A stretch of DNA of 64,000 nucleotides from Thermotoga profunda AZM34c06 (GCF_000828675.1 NZ_AP014510.1:1011413-1075412); one strand, 5' to 3'. Positions 7,964 to 17,517 are shown, numbered from the stretch's first letter. A program made the numbers and translations. The notes: generated by a model not told the origin, from the letters alone.

Positions 7964-8836
7964 ATGAAAAAGAATAAATTGACACCTTATCTATTTCTCA
8001 TCGCTCCACTTTGTATGTACTCAATATGGGTTATATATCCTATCTTTCAAACCTTCGTTGTGAGTTTCACAAAATGGGACGGTATGACAAAGATGAGATT
8101 CATAGGTTTGGAAAACTTCAAGAGATTGATAAACGACAATTATTTTGGCCTGTCTCTGTTGAACAACATCAAGTGGATGATAGGTTTTGTACTCCTTTCA
8201 ATACCTCTGGGTTTGATCTTTGCCTTGCTGATGGATCAAAAGTTTCCTGGTCACAAAATTTACAAATCTTTGGTTTATTTACCAATGGCTCTTTCTTTTG
8301 TCGTTATCGGTCAGATTTGGTCCTGGGTCCTTGAGCCAACAGGAGGTATTGTCAATGCATTCTTAAAATCAATAGGTTTAGAACAATTTGCAAAACCTTG
8401 GTTGAGTGACCCAAAGATAGTAACTTACTCACTCATAGCAGCTGCGCTTTGGAGACAAATTCCATACGCAATGATTCTTTTCTTAGCTGGTCTTAAAAAT
8501 GTCTCAAAAGAATTAGTTGAGGCTGCCATAGTCGATGGTGCAAACTCCACTCAAAGATTTTGGTACGTTATCTTACCGGCATTGAAACCAGCAATGGTGA
8601 TAGCAATAACCGTGAACATCATCGATTCGCTGAGGGCTTTTGATGTGGTCTTTGTCATGACTCGTGGTGGACCATTTTACTCTTCAAGTGTGATGGCAAA
8701 TTACATGTATGTTCAGGCTTTTCACAATTACAGGATGGGGTATGGAGCATCGATAGCTGTAGTACAATTCGGCATCACACTTGGTTTTATAATAATGTAC
8801 CTACTCAACGTTCTCAAAAAGGAGGAAAGAGATTGA
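7964..8836 (+). CDS. Sugar ABC transporter permease, MalF/UgpA type
   Basis: A 290-residue inner-membrane permease with six predicted helices. The cytoplasmic EAA loop, EAAIVDGANSTQRFWYVILP, which docks onto the ATPase, is intact in the last third. The N-terminal YPIFQTFVVSFTKWDG is typical of the A-type CUT1 permease. GGAGGAAG precedes the ATG. It pairs with the downstream permease through a TTGA stop-start overlap. No ATPase gene is present in this operon. Confidence 0.93.
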   Translation: MKKNKLTPYLFLIAPLCMYSIWVIYPIFQTFVVSFTKWDGMTKMRFIGLENFKRLINDNYFGLSLLNNIKWMIGFVLLSIPLGLIFALLMDQKFPGHKIYKSLVYLPMALSFVVIGQIWSWVLEPTGGIVNAFLKSIGLEQFAKPWLSDPKIVTYSLIAAALWRQIPYAMILFLAGLKNVSKELVEAAIVDGANSTQRFWYVILPALKPAMVIAITVNIIDSLRAFDVVFVMTRGGPFYSSSVMANYMYVQAFHNYRMGYGASIAVVQFGITLGFIIMYLLNVLKKEERD

Positions 8837-9663
8837 GAAAGATACCACGAATGATTTTATTCTATGTGTTCTCTACATTGATAGTTGTTATATGGATGAT
8901 ACCATTGATGGTTGCATTTTTCACAGCCTTCAAAACCATGGACGAAATATTCATGCTCAGGAATTTCTGGTCTATCCCGAAAACCTGGACCGTTGAAAAC
9001 TTCAAGACAGCTTGGATCGAAGGAAGAATGCAAAGATATTTTCTGAATACTTTTTTTGTCACTTCTGTATCGGTCATAGCAACTCTGTTTCTATCGAGTT
9101 TGAGTGCTTTTGCCATATCATGGTACAAATTCAAATTGAGAACGGCAATTCTGATCATTTTCGTTGCTGGGATGCTTATACCTTTCCAAATGTTACTGAT
9201 ACCCGTGTACCGATTTTCTGTCACAACTGGTTTGTACGATACACTTTTTGGCGTGATACTTTTTCATATAGCTTTTCAGATAGGCTTTTGCACTTTTTTC
9301 TTACGCAATTTTATGGTTACGATACCGGTAAGTCTATTTGAAGCCGCAAAAATCGATGGGGCAAATGCATTCACCATTTATTCAAAGATCATCATGCCAC
9401 TCGTAAAACCTGCTGTTGCTGCTCTGTCCATATTGGAATTCACATGGATATGGAACGATTATTTGTGGTCATTGATATTACTCCAAAGCGACACTAAGAA
9501 AACCGTTACTATAGGTCTCACGGCTCTTCAAGGACAGTGGATCTCGAGTTGGAATGTCATAGCCGCAGGAGCTCTTTTAGCAGCGATTGTTCCAGTTACA
9601 ATCTTTCTGATTTTTCAAAGATACTTCATAGAGGGTTTGACCCTGGGCAGTGTGAAGGGTTAA
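8833..9663 (+). CDS. Sugar ABC transporter permease, MalG/UgpE type
   Basis: A 276-residue inner-membrane permease, the second half of the heterodimeric channel. The EAA loop is EAAKIDGANAFTIYSKIIMP, and the C-terminus ends FIEGLTLGSVKG, as in MalG-type subunits. It starts at TTG inside the upstream stop (TTGA) after GGAGGAAAGAG, which implies translational coupling. Confidence 0.93.
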   Translation: MRKIPRMILFYVFSTLIVVIWMIPLMVAFFTAFKTMDEIFMLRNFWSIPKTWTVENFKTAWIEGRMQRYFLNTFFVTSVSVIATLFLSSLSAFAISWYKFKLRTAILIIFVAGMLIPFQMLLIPVYRFSVTTGLYDTLFGVILFHIAFQIGFCTFFLRNFMVTIPVSLFEAAKIDGANAFTIYSKIIMPLVKPAVAALSILEFTWIWNDYLWSLILLQSDTKKTVTIGLTALQGQWISSWNVIAAGALLAAIVPVTIFLIFQRYFIEGLTLGSVKG

Positions 9664-9701
9664 AACGATAGTGTAAAATATGGTTCAAAGGAGGTCTGAG
9701 T

Positions 9702-10688
9702 TTGAAAAAGTTCGTCACTATAAAGGATATAGCAATCAGAGCTGGAGTTTCCATAAACACAGTATCAAGGGCATTGAATAACAAACCAGATATAAGCCCT
9801 CAGACTAAACAAAAAGTATTGCAAGCTGCAAAAGAGCTTGGATATATAAAAGACCTCAATGCACTCTCTTTAAAAAATGGAACAACAAAGACTATAGGTG
9901 TCGTTTTCGAAGACAGTTCAAACCCGTTTTATGCAGAAGTCTTTAAAGGTATAGAGTACAGTGCGAAAAAGTATGATTATCAAATAATTCTTATGAATAC
10001 GGAAAGAGATTACATCAACGAGATACAAGCCGTGAAAACTTTAATTGAGAAAAGAGTAGATGGCATAATAATTTCTCCAACCCAGTTTGATGATGAAGAT
10101 ATTAAGCACTTAACAACCCTTAATTACCCTTTTGTTATTCTCGGGGTTCACTTTGAGGATTCTCAAATAGACGAAGTCTACTCTGATGATTTCAAAGGTG
10201 GTTATCTTGCCACAAAACATCTCTTAGAGAAAGGCAAGCGCAAGATATTGATGATCAATGGTTATATGTACAAGTCAGTTGCCAAAATGAGATATCTTGG
10301 TTACGTAAAAGCCTTGGAAGAGTTCGGGTTACAACCATATAAGATGGTAGAGATTGAAGAAGGCTATGACTCGTGCTTTAACAAGATCATCGAATTGAAA
10401 GGTCTTGAATATGATGGAATATTTTGTTTCAACGATGTATTCGCGATCGCTGCACTGAAAGCTTTGCGAACACTTGGAAAGAGTGTACCAAAAGATGTAT
10501 CGGTCGTTGGTTACGATGATATAGCCTATGCATCATTTGTACATCCAACTATTACAACTGTGAGAATCGATAAATTTCAAGAAGGTACAATTGCTTTTGA
10601 ATTACTCTATGAGAGACTTAATCAAAGAAGAGAAAAACCAAAACAAGTAATTTTGGATGTTGATCTGGTTGTTAGAGAAAGTACTTAA
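9702..10688 (+). CDS. LacI-family transcriptional regulator
   Basis: A 328-residue regulator. Residues 4-50 form the LacI helix-turn-helix and hinge (TIKDIAIRAGVSINTVSRAL), followed by a periplasmic-binding-type effector domain (TIGVVFEDSSNPFYAE, VSVVGYDDIAYASFVHP, TTVRIDKFQEG). It is the last gene of the first ABC operon and probably acts on the 14-bp palindrome before that operon, releasing it when the transported sugar or a breakdown product binds. The start is TTG after AAAGGAGG. A weak TGTGAA..TAAAAT pair upstream could give separate low-level expression. Its stop codon overlaps the stop of the convergent GH4 gene by 3 bases. Confidence 0.93.
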   Translation: MKKFVTIKDIAIRAGVSINTVSRALNNKPDISPQTKQKVLQAAKELGYIKDLNALSLKNGTTKTIGVVFEDSSNPFYAEVFKGIEYSAKKYDYQIILMNTERDYINEIQAVKTLIEKRVDGIIISPTQFDDEDIKHLTTLNYPFVILGVHFEDSQIDEVYSDDFKGGYLATKHLLEKGKRKILMINGYMYKSVAKMRYLGYVKALEEFGLQPYKMVEIEEGYDSCFNKIIELKGLEYDGIFCFNDVFAIAALKALRTLGKSVPKDVSVVGYDDIAYASFVHPTITTVRIDKFQEGTIAFELLYERLNQRREKPKQVILDVDLVVREST

Positions 10689-12094
10689 GATTTCAAATAA
10701 TAGTTCTTCATTTCTCTGTTAAAAGGCAAATTCAAGATAGCACTTAACACCTCTTCAACTTGTTTGTACGATCTTGTCCTGGGATCTCTTATGAGGATTT
10801 CTTTCAGAATATTTATATCACCTGTTTTGAAGGCTTCAAGAGCCCATTTCATTTTCAATATCCTTGGTATTAAGTACATTTGTTTTATCCTTTCAGTCAA
10901 ATCTGGTTCTATCTTTTCAGGATGGATTCCTTCTTTGTCAACAACAACAGGTACTTCAACGATAACATCATCGGGTAAATCTTTTAAAAGTCCTTCATTC
11001 AAAATATTCAAGACAAGTCGAGTTTTTTTATCATTCACAATTGCATTTATAAATGGAATATGCTGTTCTTTGCTTTCGAAATTTTTTGTAAATATGTCCG
11101 GCATGACTTTTGTAAGAGTTATTGAAGGGTCTTCACGCAATTCTTCTGCGAGTTTAATGAGTTTTCTTCTGATTTCTCTTAATTGTTCGTAGAATTTGGG
11201 CCTTTCAATTTCGTTGTCTATTCCTCCGAATTTTCCATACCATCTTTTCTTAGTTGCAAGGTCATAGTGATATTTCCACGTGCCACATCTGACAGTATCC
11301 CCTATGGGTAACATACCATAGAATCTGTACATATCTATCGCAGCTGGAGAGAGATCCACATCCCATGGATCTTGCGGTTCCCACTTTTCAGACTCTCTTT
11401 TGATCCATCGATCAAGTGATTCATATCCATTTTTGCCATCACTCTCAAATCTATTCAACCATATTGCATGGTTAACACCGGCCACTTGCCATTTCAATTC
11501 ATCTGGATCAAAGCCTATCTTTCTTGCCACCTTAAAAATATGGGCATACCCATGACACAAGCCAACGATTTTTACCTTCGTCAGTTCTTTTATCAACTGT
11601 GTAATCTCAAATACAGGATTTGATGTCTGCAAAAACCATGCATCTGGACATATTCTTTCAGCTGTTTTTGCTATCTCGAGAGTCATCTTCATGTGGTTAT
11701 AATTGGTCAGAGTATAATAATCAGAAACCATGTTGAATTCCTGACTATCTATTCCTCTATAGTAGCCATATCTCTCGCCAACTTCCCTGATGATTTCATA
11801 TTGTACATAACCATCTTCGTGTCCTTGAGCTCTTGCGAGAGCTGTGTTGATAACAAAATCAGCCCCTTTGAGTGCTTCTTCTAAATCAGTCGTACTTTCG
11901 ATTTCAAAATCTCTTTCAAGTTCTCTTACATATTTTTTTACCAGTAAATATGTTGCATTCAATCTCTCATTGTCTATGTCCATGAGCGATATTTTGACAT
12001 CTTCCAGCTCCTGTGTATTGGCAAGATCGCCAATGAGTTTTATCGTATATCTCACACTACCTGCTCCTATGAAAGCTATTTTCACTGTTGACAT
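10685..12094 (-). CDS. GH4 glycosidase, probable alpha-glucuronidase
   Basis: A 469-residue GH4 enzyme. These use NAD+ and Mn2+ and work by oxidising C3, eliminating, adding water and reducing back. The Rossmann loop IAFIGAGSVRYTIKL is at 6-20. The metal-site tetrad is CHGY at 180-183, the CHG-type signature that the GH4 literature links to alpha-glucuronidases; alpha-galactosidases have CHSV and alpha-galacturonidases CHEV. N159 (TSNP) and H209 (GVNHAIW) are the expected sugar and metal ligands. Cytoplasmic: no signal peptide. It is the last gene of a six-gene operon with an ABC importer and two Gfo/Idh oxidoreductases. Galacturonate-type substrates cannot be excluded by sequence alone. Confidence 0.88.
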   Translation of the reverse strand: MSTVKIAFIGAGSVRYTIKLIGDLANTQELEDVKISLMDIDNERLNATYLLVKKYVRELERDFEIESTTDLEEALKGADFVINTALARAQGHEDGYVQYEIIREVGERYGYYRGIDSQEFNMVSDYYTLTNYNHMKMTLEIAKTAERICPDAWFLQTSNPVFEITQLIKELTKVKIVGLCHGYAHIFKVARKIGFDPDELKWQVAGVNHAIWLNRFESDGKNGYESLDRWIKRESEKWEPQDPWDVDLSPAAIDMYRFYGMLPIGDTVRCGTWKYHYDLATKKRWYGKFGGIDNEIERPKFYEQLREIRRKLIKLAEELREDPSITLTKVMPDIFTKNFESKEQHIPFINAIVNDKKTRLVLNILNEGLLKDLPDDVIVEVPVVVDKEGIHPEKIEPDLTERIKQMYLIPRILKMKWALEAFKTGDINILKEILIRDPRTRSYKQVEEVLSAILNLPFNREMKNYYLKS

Positions 12095-13074
12095 ATCTGT
12101 ATTACCCTCCCTGTATCTGCAGATTCTCTTGCCAGTAAAGCAATCTCAGTCGCCAATATGCTATCTTGAGCTGTTACCATGCAAAATCCCGTTCCCTTTA
12201 CCTGTGATAGGAATTCTGAAAATATCTGTCTTTCAGGCAATAATGCAATTTCATTTTCACCTTTATCATTGATAACAATTACCTTGTTTTTGAATAATTC
12301 AAGTATTCCTTGCGTACCAACAACTCTAACTCGGTCGTCGTCATGAGTTGGTGCTTTATCTGGTCTTAGATAGTCGATACTTATAGATGCAAAAATTTCT
12401 TGGTCAAGAACGAAATTACAAAGAGCAGTTACTTCGAGTTCTCCATGATCCCTATTACAAACTTTCGAATGTACGGCATACACACTCAGAAACTTTTTCC
12501 CTGTGAACCAGTTTATCCAATCTATGGCATGTATGCCAACCCATGGAATTGTTCCACCGTATAATTCCCTTTTCTTGTAAAATTCTGCTCTTTTGCCGAG
12601 TTTGTAAGATTTCTGTGTATTCAAGAGCCTTATCTCGCCGATTTCCTTAGAATCCAGTAGAGCCTTTGCTGTGAGAAAGTGGGCTTTATACCTCAAACCA
12701 AACATAGCCGTGAAAAAGACATCGTCTTTGATTGTTTCGTAGAGTCTCTTGATCTTTTCCAAATCTTCCAATGAAGTGGCTACAGGTTTCTCGGCAAAGG
12801 TGTGAATTTTCCTTTGAAGTGTTTCAAATAAGATACCAGGATTTCTACCAAAAAAGCTATTCACAACAGCTACATCAGGCTTTTCCAAATCGAGCATTTT
12901 TTGGTAATCTTCATATTCCTTGGGTTCTATACCTAATTCTCTTAAAGCTCTTTTTAAAGAAGTCATGTCTTCATTTGCACAACCTGGCGCGATTGCGACG
13001 ATTTTTGTGTTTTTCTGAAGTCCTTTTAGTACATAATGATAATGCCCACTCGAACCTATTATGCATATCTTCAT
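12082..13074 (-). CDS. Gfo/Idh/MocA-family oxidoreductase (330 aa)
   Basis: A cytoplasmic NAD(P)-dependent sugar dehydrogenase-like protein. The dinucleotide loop is shortened (IIGSSGHYHYVLKG instead of GxGxxG), and the EKPVA motif (about residue 114-118) is the conserved Lys-Pro that contacts nicotinamide. The catalytic-region motif GGTIPWVGIHAIDWINWF carries the His typical of family active sites. It overlaps the GH4 start by 13 nt and its own start overlaps the second oxidoreductase by 4 nt (ATGA), so the three are translationally coupled. The modified glycine loop may reduce cofactor binding. Substrate unknown; a uronate or keto-sugar intermediate is likely from context. Confidence 0.85.
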   Translation of the reverse strand: MKICIIGSSGHYHYVLKGLQKNTKIVAIAPGCANEDMTSLKRALRELGIEPKEYEDYQKMLDLEKPDVAVVNSFFGRNPGILFETLQRKIHTFAEKPVATSLEDLEKIKRLYETIKDDVFFTAMFGLRYKAHFLTAKALLDSKEIGEIRLLNTQKSYKLGKRAEFYKKRELYGGTIPWVGIHAIDWINWFTGKKFLSVYAVHSKVCNRDHGELEVTALCNFVLDQEIFASISIDYLRPDKAPTHDDDRVRVVGTQGILELFKNKVIVINDKGENEIALLPERQIFSEFLSQVKGTGFCMVTAQDSILATEIALLARESADTGRVIQICQQ

Positions 13075-14273
13075 ATGCTCTCATTCCTTATACCTTCATA
13101 ATTGTTTAGATCAATGGTCTTTCCACTATACGACCATTGGACTTTAGTTTCTGAAAAAAGCCTGTTGTTTTCAAATGATTCCTTGATTACATCAGTCAAA
13201 TTTTCAACCCAAACAATTTCTTGCTCTCTCTTGATGATTTTTTCTGGAAAATCAACGATCTTTGAAGATTCGTGTGCACCATTTATGACTAAGGTATGAG
13301 CGAGTGCAGATTCCAGAGAGCAATTTATGTTTTTTTCGCCACGTACTGCTCGTATAATATCCCATAATTTTTTCATGCTACCGTGATCAATAACACCGTA
13401 AAATTGTGTTTCTCCATCGTTGTAAACTGCAACCAATTTATTTTCACCCACTCTTGGATCGTTGAAAATGATTCTCGCTTTTTCAAATTCATAAACAAAA
13501 TATGGACCAATCTTTTCTTTTGAAGCATGTGTGGCATAAAACAAGATTTCTATGTTTTTTGCCCATATTCTCATACAACATGTATCAAAACTTTCTATCT
13601 TGTTTGCCCTGTAAAGTTCTGCCTGTATTGTCTGTGGAAATACTGTGTTTGGTAAATCATCTCCAAGTATAAAAAGCATACTATGCAAGAAATGAGCAGT
13701 GGCGTTGTTTGCAACACTGTCTAAGACCCATTTGCCATTTATTTTGATTCGTCCAGCCCATGACGATCTTGTGTAATAAGTGATATCTCTTGGCCAGAGT
13801 ACCATAGTCTTGAGTCTTATGGGTCTTCCAAATTTACCAGCTAATATGTCTTGTTTTAGTTTCAGAAAGGTAGGATCATAGACCCACTGAAAACCTATCG
13901 CAACGATCTTCTCAAAACGATCTCGATATTCAATCATTTTCTTAACTTCCTGGACAGTAGCTGCTGCCGGTTTTTCACAAAGTACATTACTACCGTGTTC
14001 CAGAGCCAAACAGGTTTGATCACAATGGTAATGAATGGGAGACGATATTATAGCAAGATCGGCTTTGTGGTATTTGTAGAAATCTTTTAAATCATCATAG
14101 ATAGGTATTTTCATATCCGCTAAAATGTCATAGAACTTACTTTTTTTCGCTTGTGGGTCAACCACGCCAACGATTTGAACAGAGTAATTTTCTCTTTCTC
14201 TTAGAAGATACTCAACATATTTTGCACCATACCCCCCCACACCAACCAGAAGAATCGATAGCCATTTTTTCAC
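13071..14273 (-). CDS. Gfo/Idh/MocA-family oxidoreductase (400 aa)
   Basis: A second, larger oxidoreductase of the same superfamily. It has a canonical Rossmann loop (LLVGVGGYGAKYVEYL), the SSPIHYH segment, and the nicotinamide-binding CEKPAAAT near residue 98. The C-terminal substrate domain is longer than in the neighbouring paralogue. The start is GTG with AAAGGA 9 nt upstream. It lies 20 nt after the second permease of the operon. Two distinct Gfo/Idh proteins next to a GH4 glycosidase suggests a redox route for an unusual uronide, but no substrate can be named. Confidence 0.85.
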   Translation of the reverse strand: MKKWLSILLVGVGGYGAKYVEYLLRERENYSVQIVGVVDPQAKKSKFYDILADMKIPIYDDLKDFYKYHKADLAIISSPIHYHCDQTCLALEHGSNVLCEKPAAATVQEVKKMIEYRDRFEKIVAIGFQWVYDPTFLKLKQDILAGKFGRPIRLKTMVLWPRDITYYTRSSWAGRIKINGKWVLDSVANNATAHFLHSMLFILGDDLPNTVFPQTIQAELYRANKIESFDTCCMRIWAKNIEILFYATHASKEKIGPYFVYEFEKARIIFNDPRVGENKLVAVYNDGETQFYGVIDHGSMKKLWDIIRAVRGEKNINCSLESALAHTLVINGAHESSKIVDFPEKIIKREQEIVWVENLTDVIKESFENNRLFSETKVQWSYSGKTIDLNNYEGIRNESI

Positions 14274-14293
14274 ACTTTCTCATCCTTTCAAAA

Positions 14294-15106
14294 TCAGTAC
14301 TTCAACCCGCCAGCCATGATACCTCTCATGAAAAAACGCTGGAAGAGTAAGAAAATGATCAAAGTGGGGATTATCGTCAGGGTAGAGAAGGCGAGTATTG
14401 TATTCCAAGGCACTCCACCATATTCACCCTGAATCACTGCGAGTGCGAGTTGAAGTGTGTACAAACTTCTCTTGTTAACAACAAGTAATGGCAAGACAAA
14501 GTCATTCCATCTCCATGTGAATGAGAATATGGCAAGCGCAGCAACCAAAGGCTGGGAAAGTGGCATGACAATTTTCCAGAAAATTTGCCATTCATTGGCT
14601 CCGTCTATCTTGGCGCTCTCAAGCATTTCATCTGGTATATCCTTCATATACTGTATAGCGGTAAACATGCCTGTCGGTGTGTACACTGCAGGTAAAATGA
14701 GACCCCACAAATTATTTATAAGCCCTAATCTCTTTATTATGACAAACAAAGGTACCATTATTACTTGAGCACTAATAAACAGTGTCATCACAACCAGTCT
14801 GTTAAGGGCGAGTTTACCAAGAAATGTTCCTTTTGCCAATCCATATCCTGCCATTACACATATCAATACAGTTATTATTGTGGCAACAAGTGAAACAAAG
14901 AGTGTATTCTTGAGATATGTCAACAAATCTTGGTTTTTGATTGCCTCTCGATAGCCTTGAAGTGTTGGTGAACTTGGAAAAACCGTTGGAGGATAGTTAT
15001 ACACTTCTTGCAGGCTTTTAAAAGAAGAAGCTATTGAATAGTAAACAGGAAGCATATAGAAAACAAGGGCAACTATCAGAAAGATCCATTTTACTATTTT
15101 TGTCAT
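14294..15106 (-). CDS. Sugar ABC transporter permease, MalG type
   Basis: A 270-residue inner-membrane permease. Its EAA loop is ESAKIDGANEWQIFWKIVMP, and the C-terminus FFMRGIMAGGLKY is typical of MalG subunits. It partners the permease at 15121 and the binding protein at 16031 in the GH4 operon. GGAGGGTGCC precedes the ATG. No ATPase gene is in the operon. Confidence 0.93.
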   Translation of the reverse strand: MTKIVKWIFLIVALVFYMLPVYYSIASSFKSLQEVYNYPPTVFPSSPTLQGYREAIKNQDLLTYLKNTLFVSLVATIITVLICVMAGYGLAKGTFLGKLALNRLVVMTLFISAQVIMVPLFVIIKRLGLINNLWGLILPAVYTPTGMFTAIQYMKDIPDEMLESAKIDGANEWQIFWKIVMPLSQPLVAALAIFSFTWRWNDFVLPLLVVNKRSLYTLQLALAVIQGEYGGVPWNTILAFSTLTIIPTLIIFLLFQRFFMRGIMAGGLKY

Positions 15107-15120
15107 TTGGCACCCTCCAA

Positions 15121-15975
15121 TTATTTAGTTTCTCTTACTCTAAGTGTCATAACTGCAATCACAAAAGATATCAACAAAAATACAACTGACATTGCATAAG
15201 CATATCCAATTCTGAACTGTGTGAAAGCACTGTTGTATATATAGAGTGGCGTGACCATAGTTGAATAGCCAGGACCACCACCAGTCAGTACATAGATACC
15301 CGCGAAATCTCTAAACACATGAGCTATAGCAGTTGTCAGTACAAGGAGATTAGTGTTTTTTAGAAGAGGAAAGGTCACATACCAGAAGATTTGCCATTTG
15401 TTTGCTCCATCTATCTTTGCTGCTTCATGATATTCTTCTGAGATATTCTGAAGTCCTGTGATGAACATCATCATCAAAAGTCCTGTCATCGCCCAGGTTC
15501 TGAGTAAGGCTATGGAAAACAAAGCTGGGGTTGGTTTGAGTAACCAACCAACAGGGCTTAGCCCCAAAGATTTTAGAAAGTAATTCAAAAGCCCCAGATC
15601 ATAAGACAAAAGCCACTTCCACATAGTAGTTCCTGCTACAGCAGGCATCATGTATGGCCAGTAGAAAAGTGCCCTGAGTATCTTTGAAGATCCTGTTTCC
15701 TTATACAAAGCAAGCGCAAGAGCTAACGGCACAAAAAAGGTCATCGGTACAGTCAAAATCAGTAATTTTATAGAAACCCATATAGAATTCCAAAACCATT
15801 TATCGCCGATCATCAATTTAAAATTGTTCCATCCGATAAACTTAGGTGGTCTGAGCAAATCCCAACTATAAAAACTCATTGCAAAAATACTTATTATGGG
15901 AATTAAGATGAATATTCCAAGGAAGATAAGAGCTGGTAGGACAAAAATGAATCTACTTTTCACGAGATTTTTCAA
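15121..15975 (-). CDS. Sugar ABC transporter permease, MalF type
   Basis: An inner-membrane permease of about 284 residues with six helices. The EAA loop is EAAKIDGANKWQIFWYVTFP and the C-terminal part carries the conserved GGPGYST. Start choice: the frame stays open to 16047, but that would run back through the intercistronic hairpin into the binding-protein gene. An ATG at 15984 directly abuts the GGAGG ribosome site. TTG at 15975, 9 nt from GGAGG, is therefore the best start. An alternative N-terminus would change only a few residues. Confidence 0.92.
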   Translation of the reverse strand: MKNLVKSRFIFVLPALIFLGIFILIPIISIFAMSFYSWDLLRPPKFIGWNNFKLMIGDKWFWNSIWVSIKLLILTVPMTFFVPLALALALYKETGSSKILRALFYWPYMMPAVAGTTMWKWLLSYDLGLLNYFLKSLGLSPVGWLLKPTPALFSIALLRTWAMTGLLMMMFITGLQNISEEYHEAAKIDGANKWQIFWYVTFPLLKNTNLLVLTTAIAHVFRDFAGIYVLTGGGPGYSTMVTPLYIYNSAFTQFRIGYAYAMSVVFLLISFVIAVMTLRVRETK

Positions 15976-15999
15976 GTCTATCATCCTCCATGCGAACAA

Positions 16000-16019
16000 G
16001 GGGTGCCTGGCGGCACCCC
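16000..16019 (-). terminator. Intercistronic hairpin after the second binding-protein gene
   Basis: GGGGTGCC, loop TGGC, GGCACCCC: an 8-bp GC-rich stem between the binding-protein stop and the permease start, without a T run. It is probably a stabilising or attenuating hairpin, as in the other two ABC operons. Confidence 0.7.
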
Positions 16020-16030
16020 GTCGATCGAAA

Positions 16031-17296
16031 TTATTTTTTGCTACCAAGTTCTGAGAGCAATCGATCGTATTCTTTCCTCAAATTCTTTATCATCTCGTCA
16101 ACACTGATTTGTCCTGCAACAGCAGCAGATGCTTGGTTCTGAATTGCAGTTTGCATATTTGAATAAAGAGTTGAATTTCTAATAGTCACAACCCATGATG
16201 GTGTAACTTCCGCAAGTCTTCCACAAACTGCTTGAACCAAATCCATTATCGGATTATCATACTTGACTACATGTTCTTTATAGGCAGACATGTGGTATGT
16301 TGTTCTCAAATAAATATCATATCCAAGACCTTTCCATCCTAACCAGAGTGCAAACTTTGCAGCAGCTTCTTCTCTATCCTTTTTACCTGTTTTGAACGCA
16401 CCGAAGAATCTTCCACCTTCCAAGCTCAACCATTCAGCATCCTTTGGCAAATAGGCAGGCGCGAAATTCTTACCTGCTTTGAGAAGATCAAGTGTACTCC
16501 AACTTCCAGCCCACAACACTGCCGAGAGCCCACCAGTGAAAGCCATGTTTGGATCTTGGTTAGATATCCATTCTGCTGGCACCATGAGGTTTTGCTTAAA
16601 CAAATCGACAAATTCTGTGAGCATTTGTTTTGCCTTTGGATCTTTATCAAGTGTGAAGTCCAAATTTTCGTCAAGGATCTTTACTCCTCTGATACCAAGG
16701 TAATTGAATAACCTCTCAGCGGTGCGCTGCATCGACATTGCGTATGGAATATTGTTGGCTTGTTTGACCTTTTTCAAAACATCAATGAATTCTGCCCAAG
16801 TCCAAGGATCGGCTCTGCCACCGAATGGTGGGTAAGCAACACCTGCTTTTTTGAAATAATCGACATTTACCCACAAACATTGCATTGTGAAGTGAAGTGG
16901 AACATATCTCACCGCATCTCCTTCCGTAACACGTACTCTCACAACATCATACATTGCATTTTTGAATTGTTCAGGTGTGATTCCAAGATATTTTTGAACA
17001 TACTGCGTTAGATCGAGCATATACTGCATATACCCGGGGGCATAAGGATATGTTATTGTTACAAGATCTGGTAAATCTCCACCCATGATACCAAGTCTGA
17101 CTTTTTGCTCATATTGCGCATAAGGTACATCAACAAGTTCGAAATCAACATCTGGATTGAGTTTCTTGTACTCAGCTATAGCCGCTTCAATGCCCTGTCT
17201 TTCTGTGCCGCCTCCACACCAAATAACGAGTTTGATGGCCCCCATACTTGAAACAACCAGAACAACCAGTAAAAGTCCGACTAACAACCGCTTCAT
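16031..17296 (-). CDS. Sugar ABC transporter substrate-binding protein of the GH4 operon
   Basis: A 421-residue family-1 binding protein with a Sec signal peptide (MKRLLVGLL... cut near SSMGA, no lipobox). N-lobe motif IKLVIWCGGGTERQGIEAAI; hinge segment WVNVDYFKKAGVAYPPFGGRADPWTWAEF. The frame is open upstream to 17344, but the ATG at 17296 follows GGGAGGTAG at a good distance and gives a proper signal peptide. It heads the operon binding protein-MalF-MalG-oxidoreductase-oxidoreductase-GH4. The ligand is presumably a glucuronide or related acidic oligosaccharide, inferred from the cytoplasmic alpha-glucuronidase. Confidence 0.92.
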   Translation of the reverse strand: MKRLLVGLLLVVLVVSSMGAIKLVIWCGGGTERQGIEAAIAEYKKLNPDVDFELVDVPYAQYEQKVRLGIMGGDLPDLVTITYPYAPGYMQYMLDLTQYVQKYLGITPEQFKNAMYDVVRVRVTEGDAVRYVPLHFTMQCLWVNVDYFKKAGVAYPPFGGRADPWTWAEFIDVLKKVKQANNIPYAMSMQRTAERLFNYLGIRGVKILDENLDFTLDKDPKAKQMLTEFVDLFKQNLMVPAEWISNQDPNMAFTGGLSAVLWAGSWSTLDLLKAGKNFAPAYLPKDAEWLSLEGGRFFGAFKTGKKDREEAAAKFALWLGWKGLGYDIYLRTTYHMSAYKEHVVKYDNPIMDLVQAVCGRLAEVTPSWVVTIRNSTLYSNMQTAIQNQASAAVAGQISVDEMIKNLRKEYDRLLSELGSKK

Positions 17297-17334
17297 AGAT
17301 ACTACCTCCCTTCCAGAAGTTGTGGACCAAAAAA

Positions 17335-17363
17335 ATTTTATCAAACCTTATCGATTATTTCAA
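17335..17363 (-). promoter_or_regulatory. Promoter of the GH4 / ABC / oxidoreductase operon
   Basis: On the minus strand TTGAAA (17358-17363) and TAAAAT (17335-17340) are 17 nt apart and the -10 is preceded by TGA (extended -10). The leader to the ATG would be about 30 nt. Confidence 0.75.
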
Positions 17364-17511
17364 CTAACACCATAGATATTTACAAAGGCAAGATAAACTA
17401 CACCAATCTTAAATTTATATGAGAAAGACAATGGCTTGCTTTCATAATAAATAACAATACAATTAAAAAGATGGGCATTTAATCTATGAAAAAAATTTTT
17501 GTATCTTGGTA

Positions 17512-17517
17512 TATAAT
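17512..17517 (+). promoter_or_regulatory. Candidate -10 element of the pectate lyase operon
   Basis: A consensus TATAAT lies 42 nt before the pectate lyase start, but no good -35 is seen 16-18 nt upstream, so an activator or a regulated promoter is possible. The surrounding 260-bp divergent region is AT-rich and carries a 9-bp direct repeat AATGGCTTG at 17430 and 17522. Confidence 0.4.
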
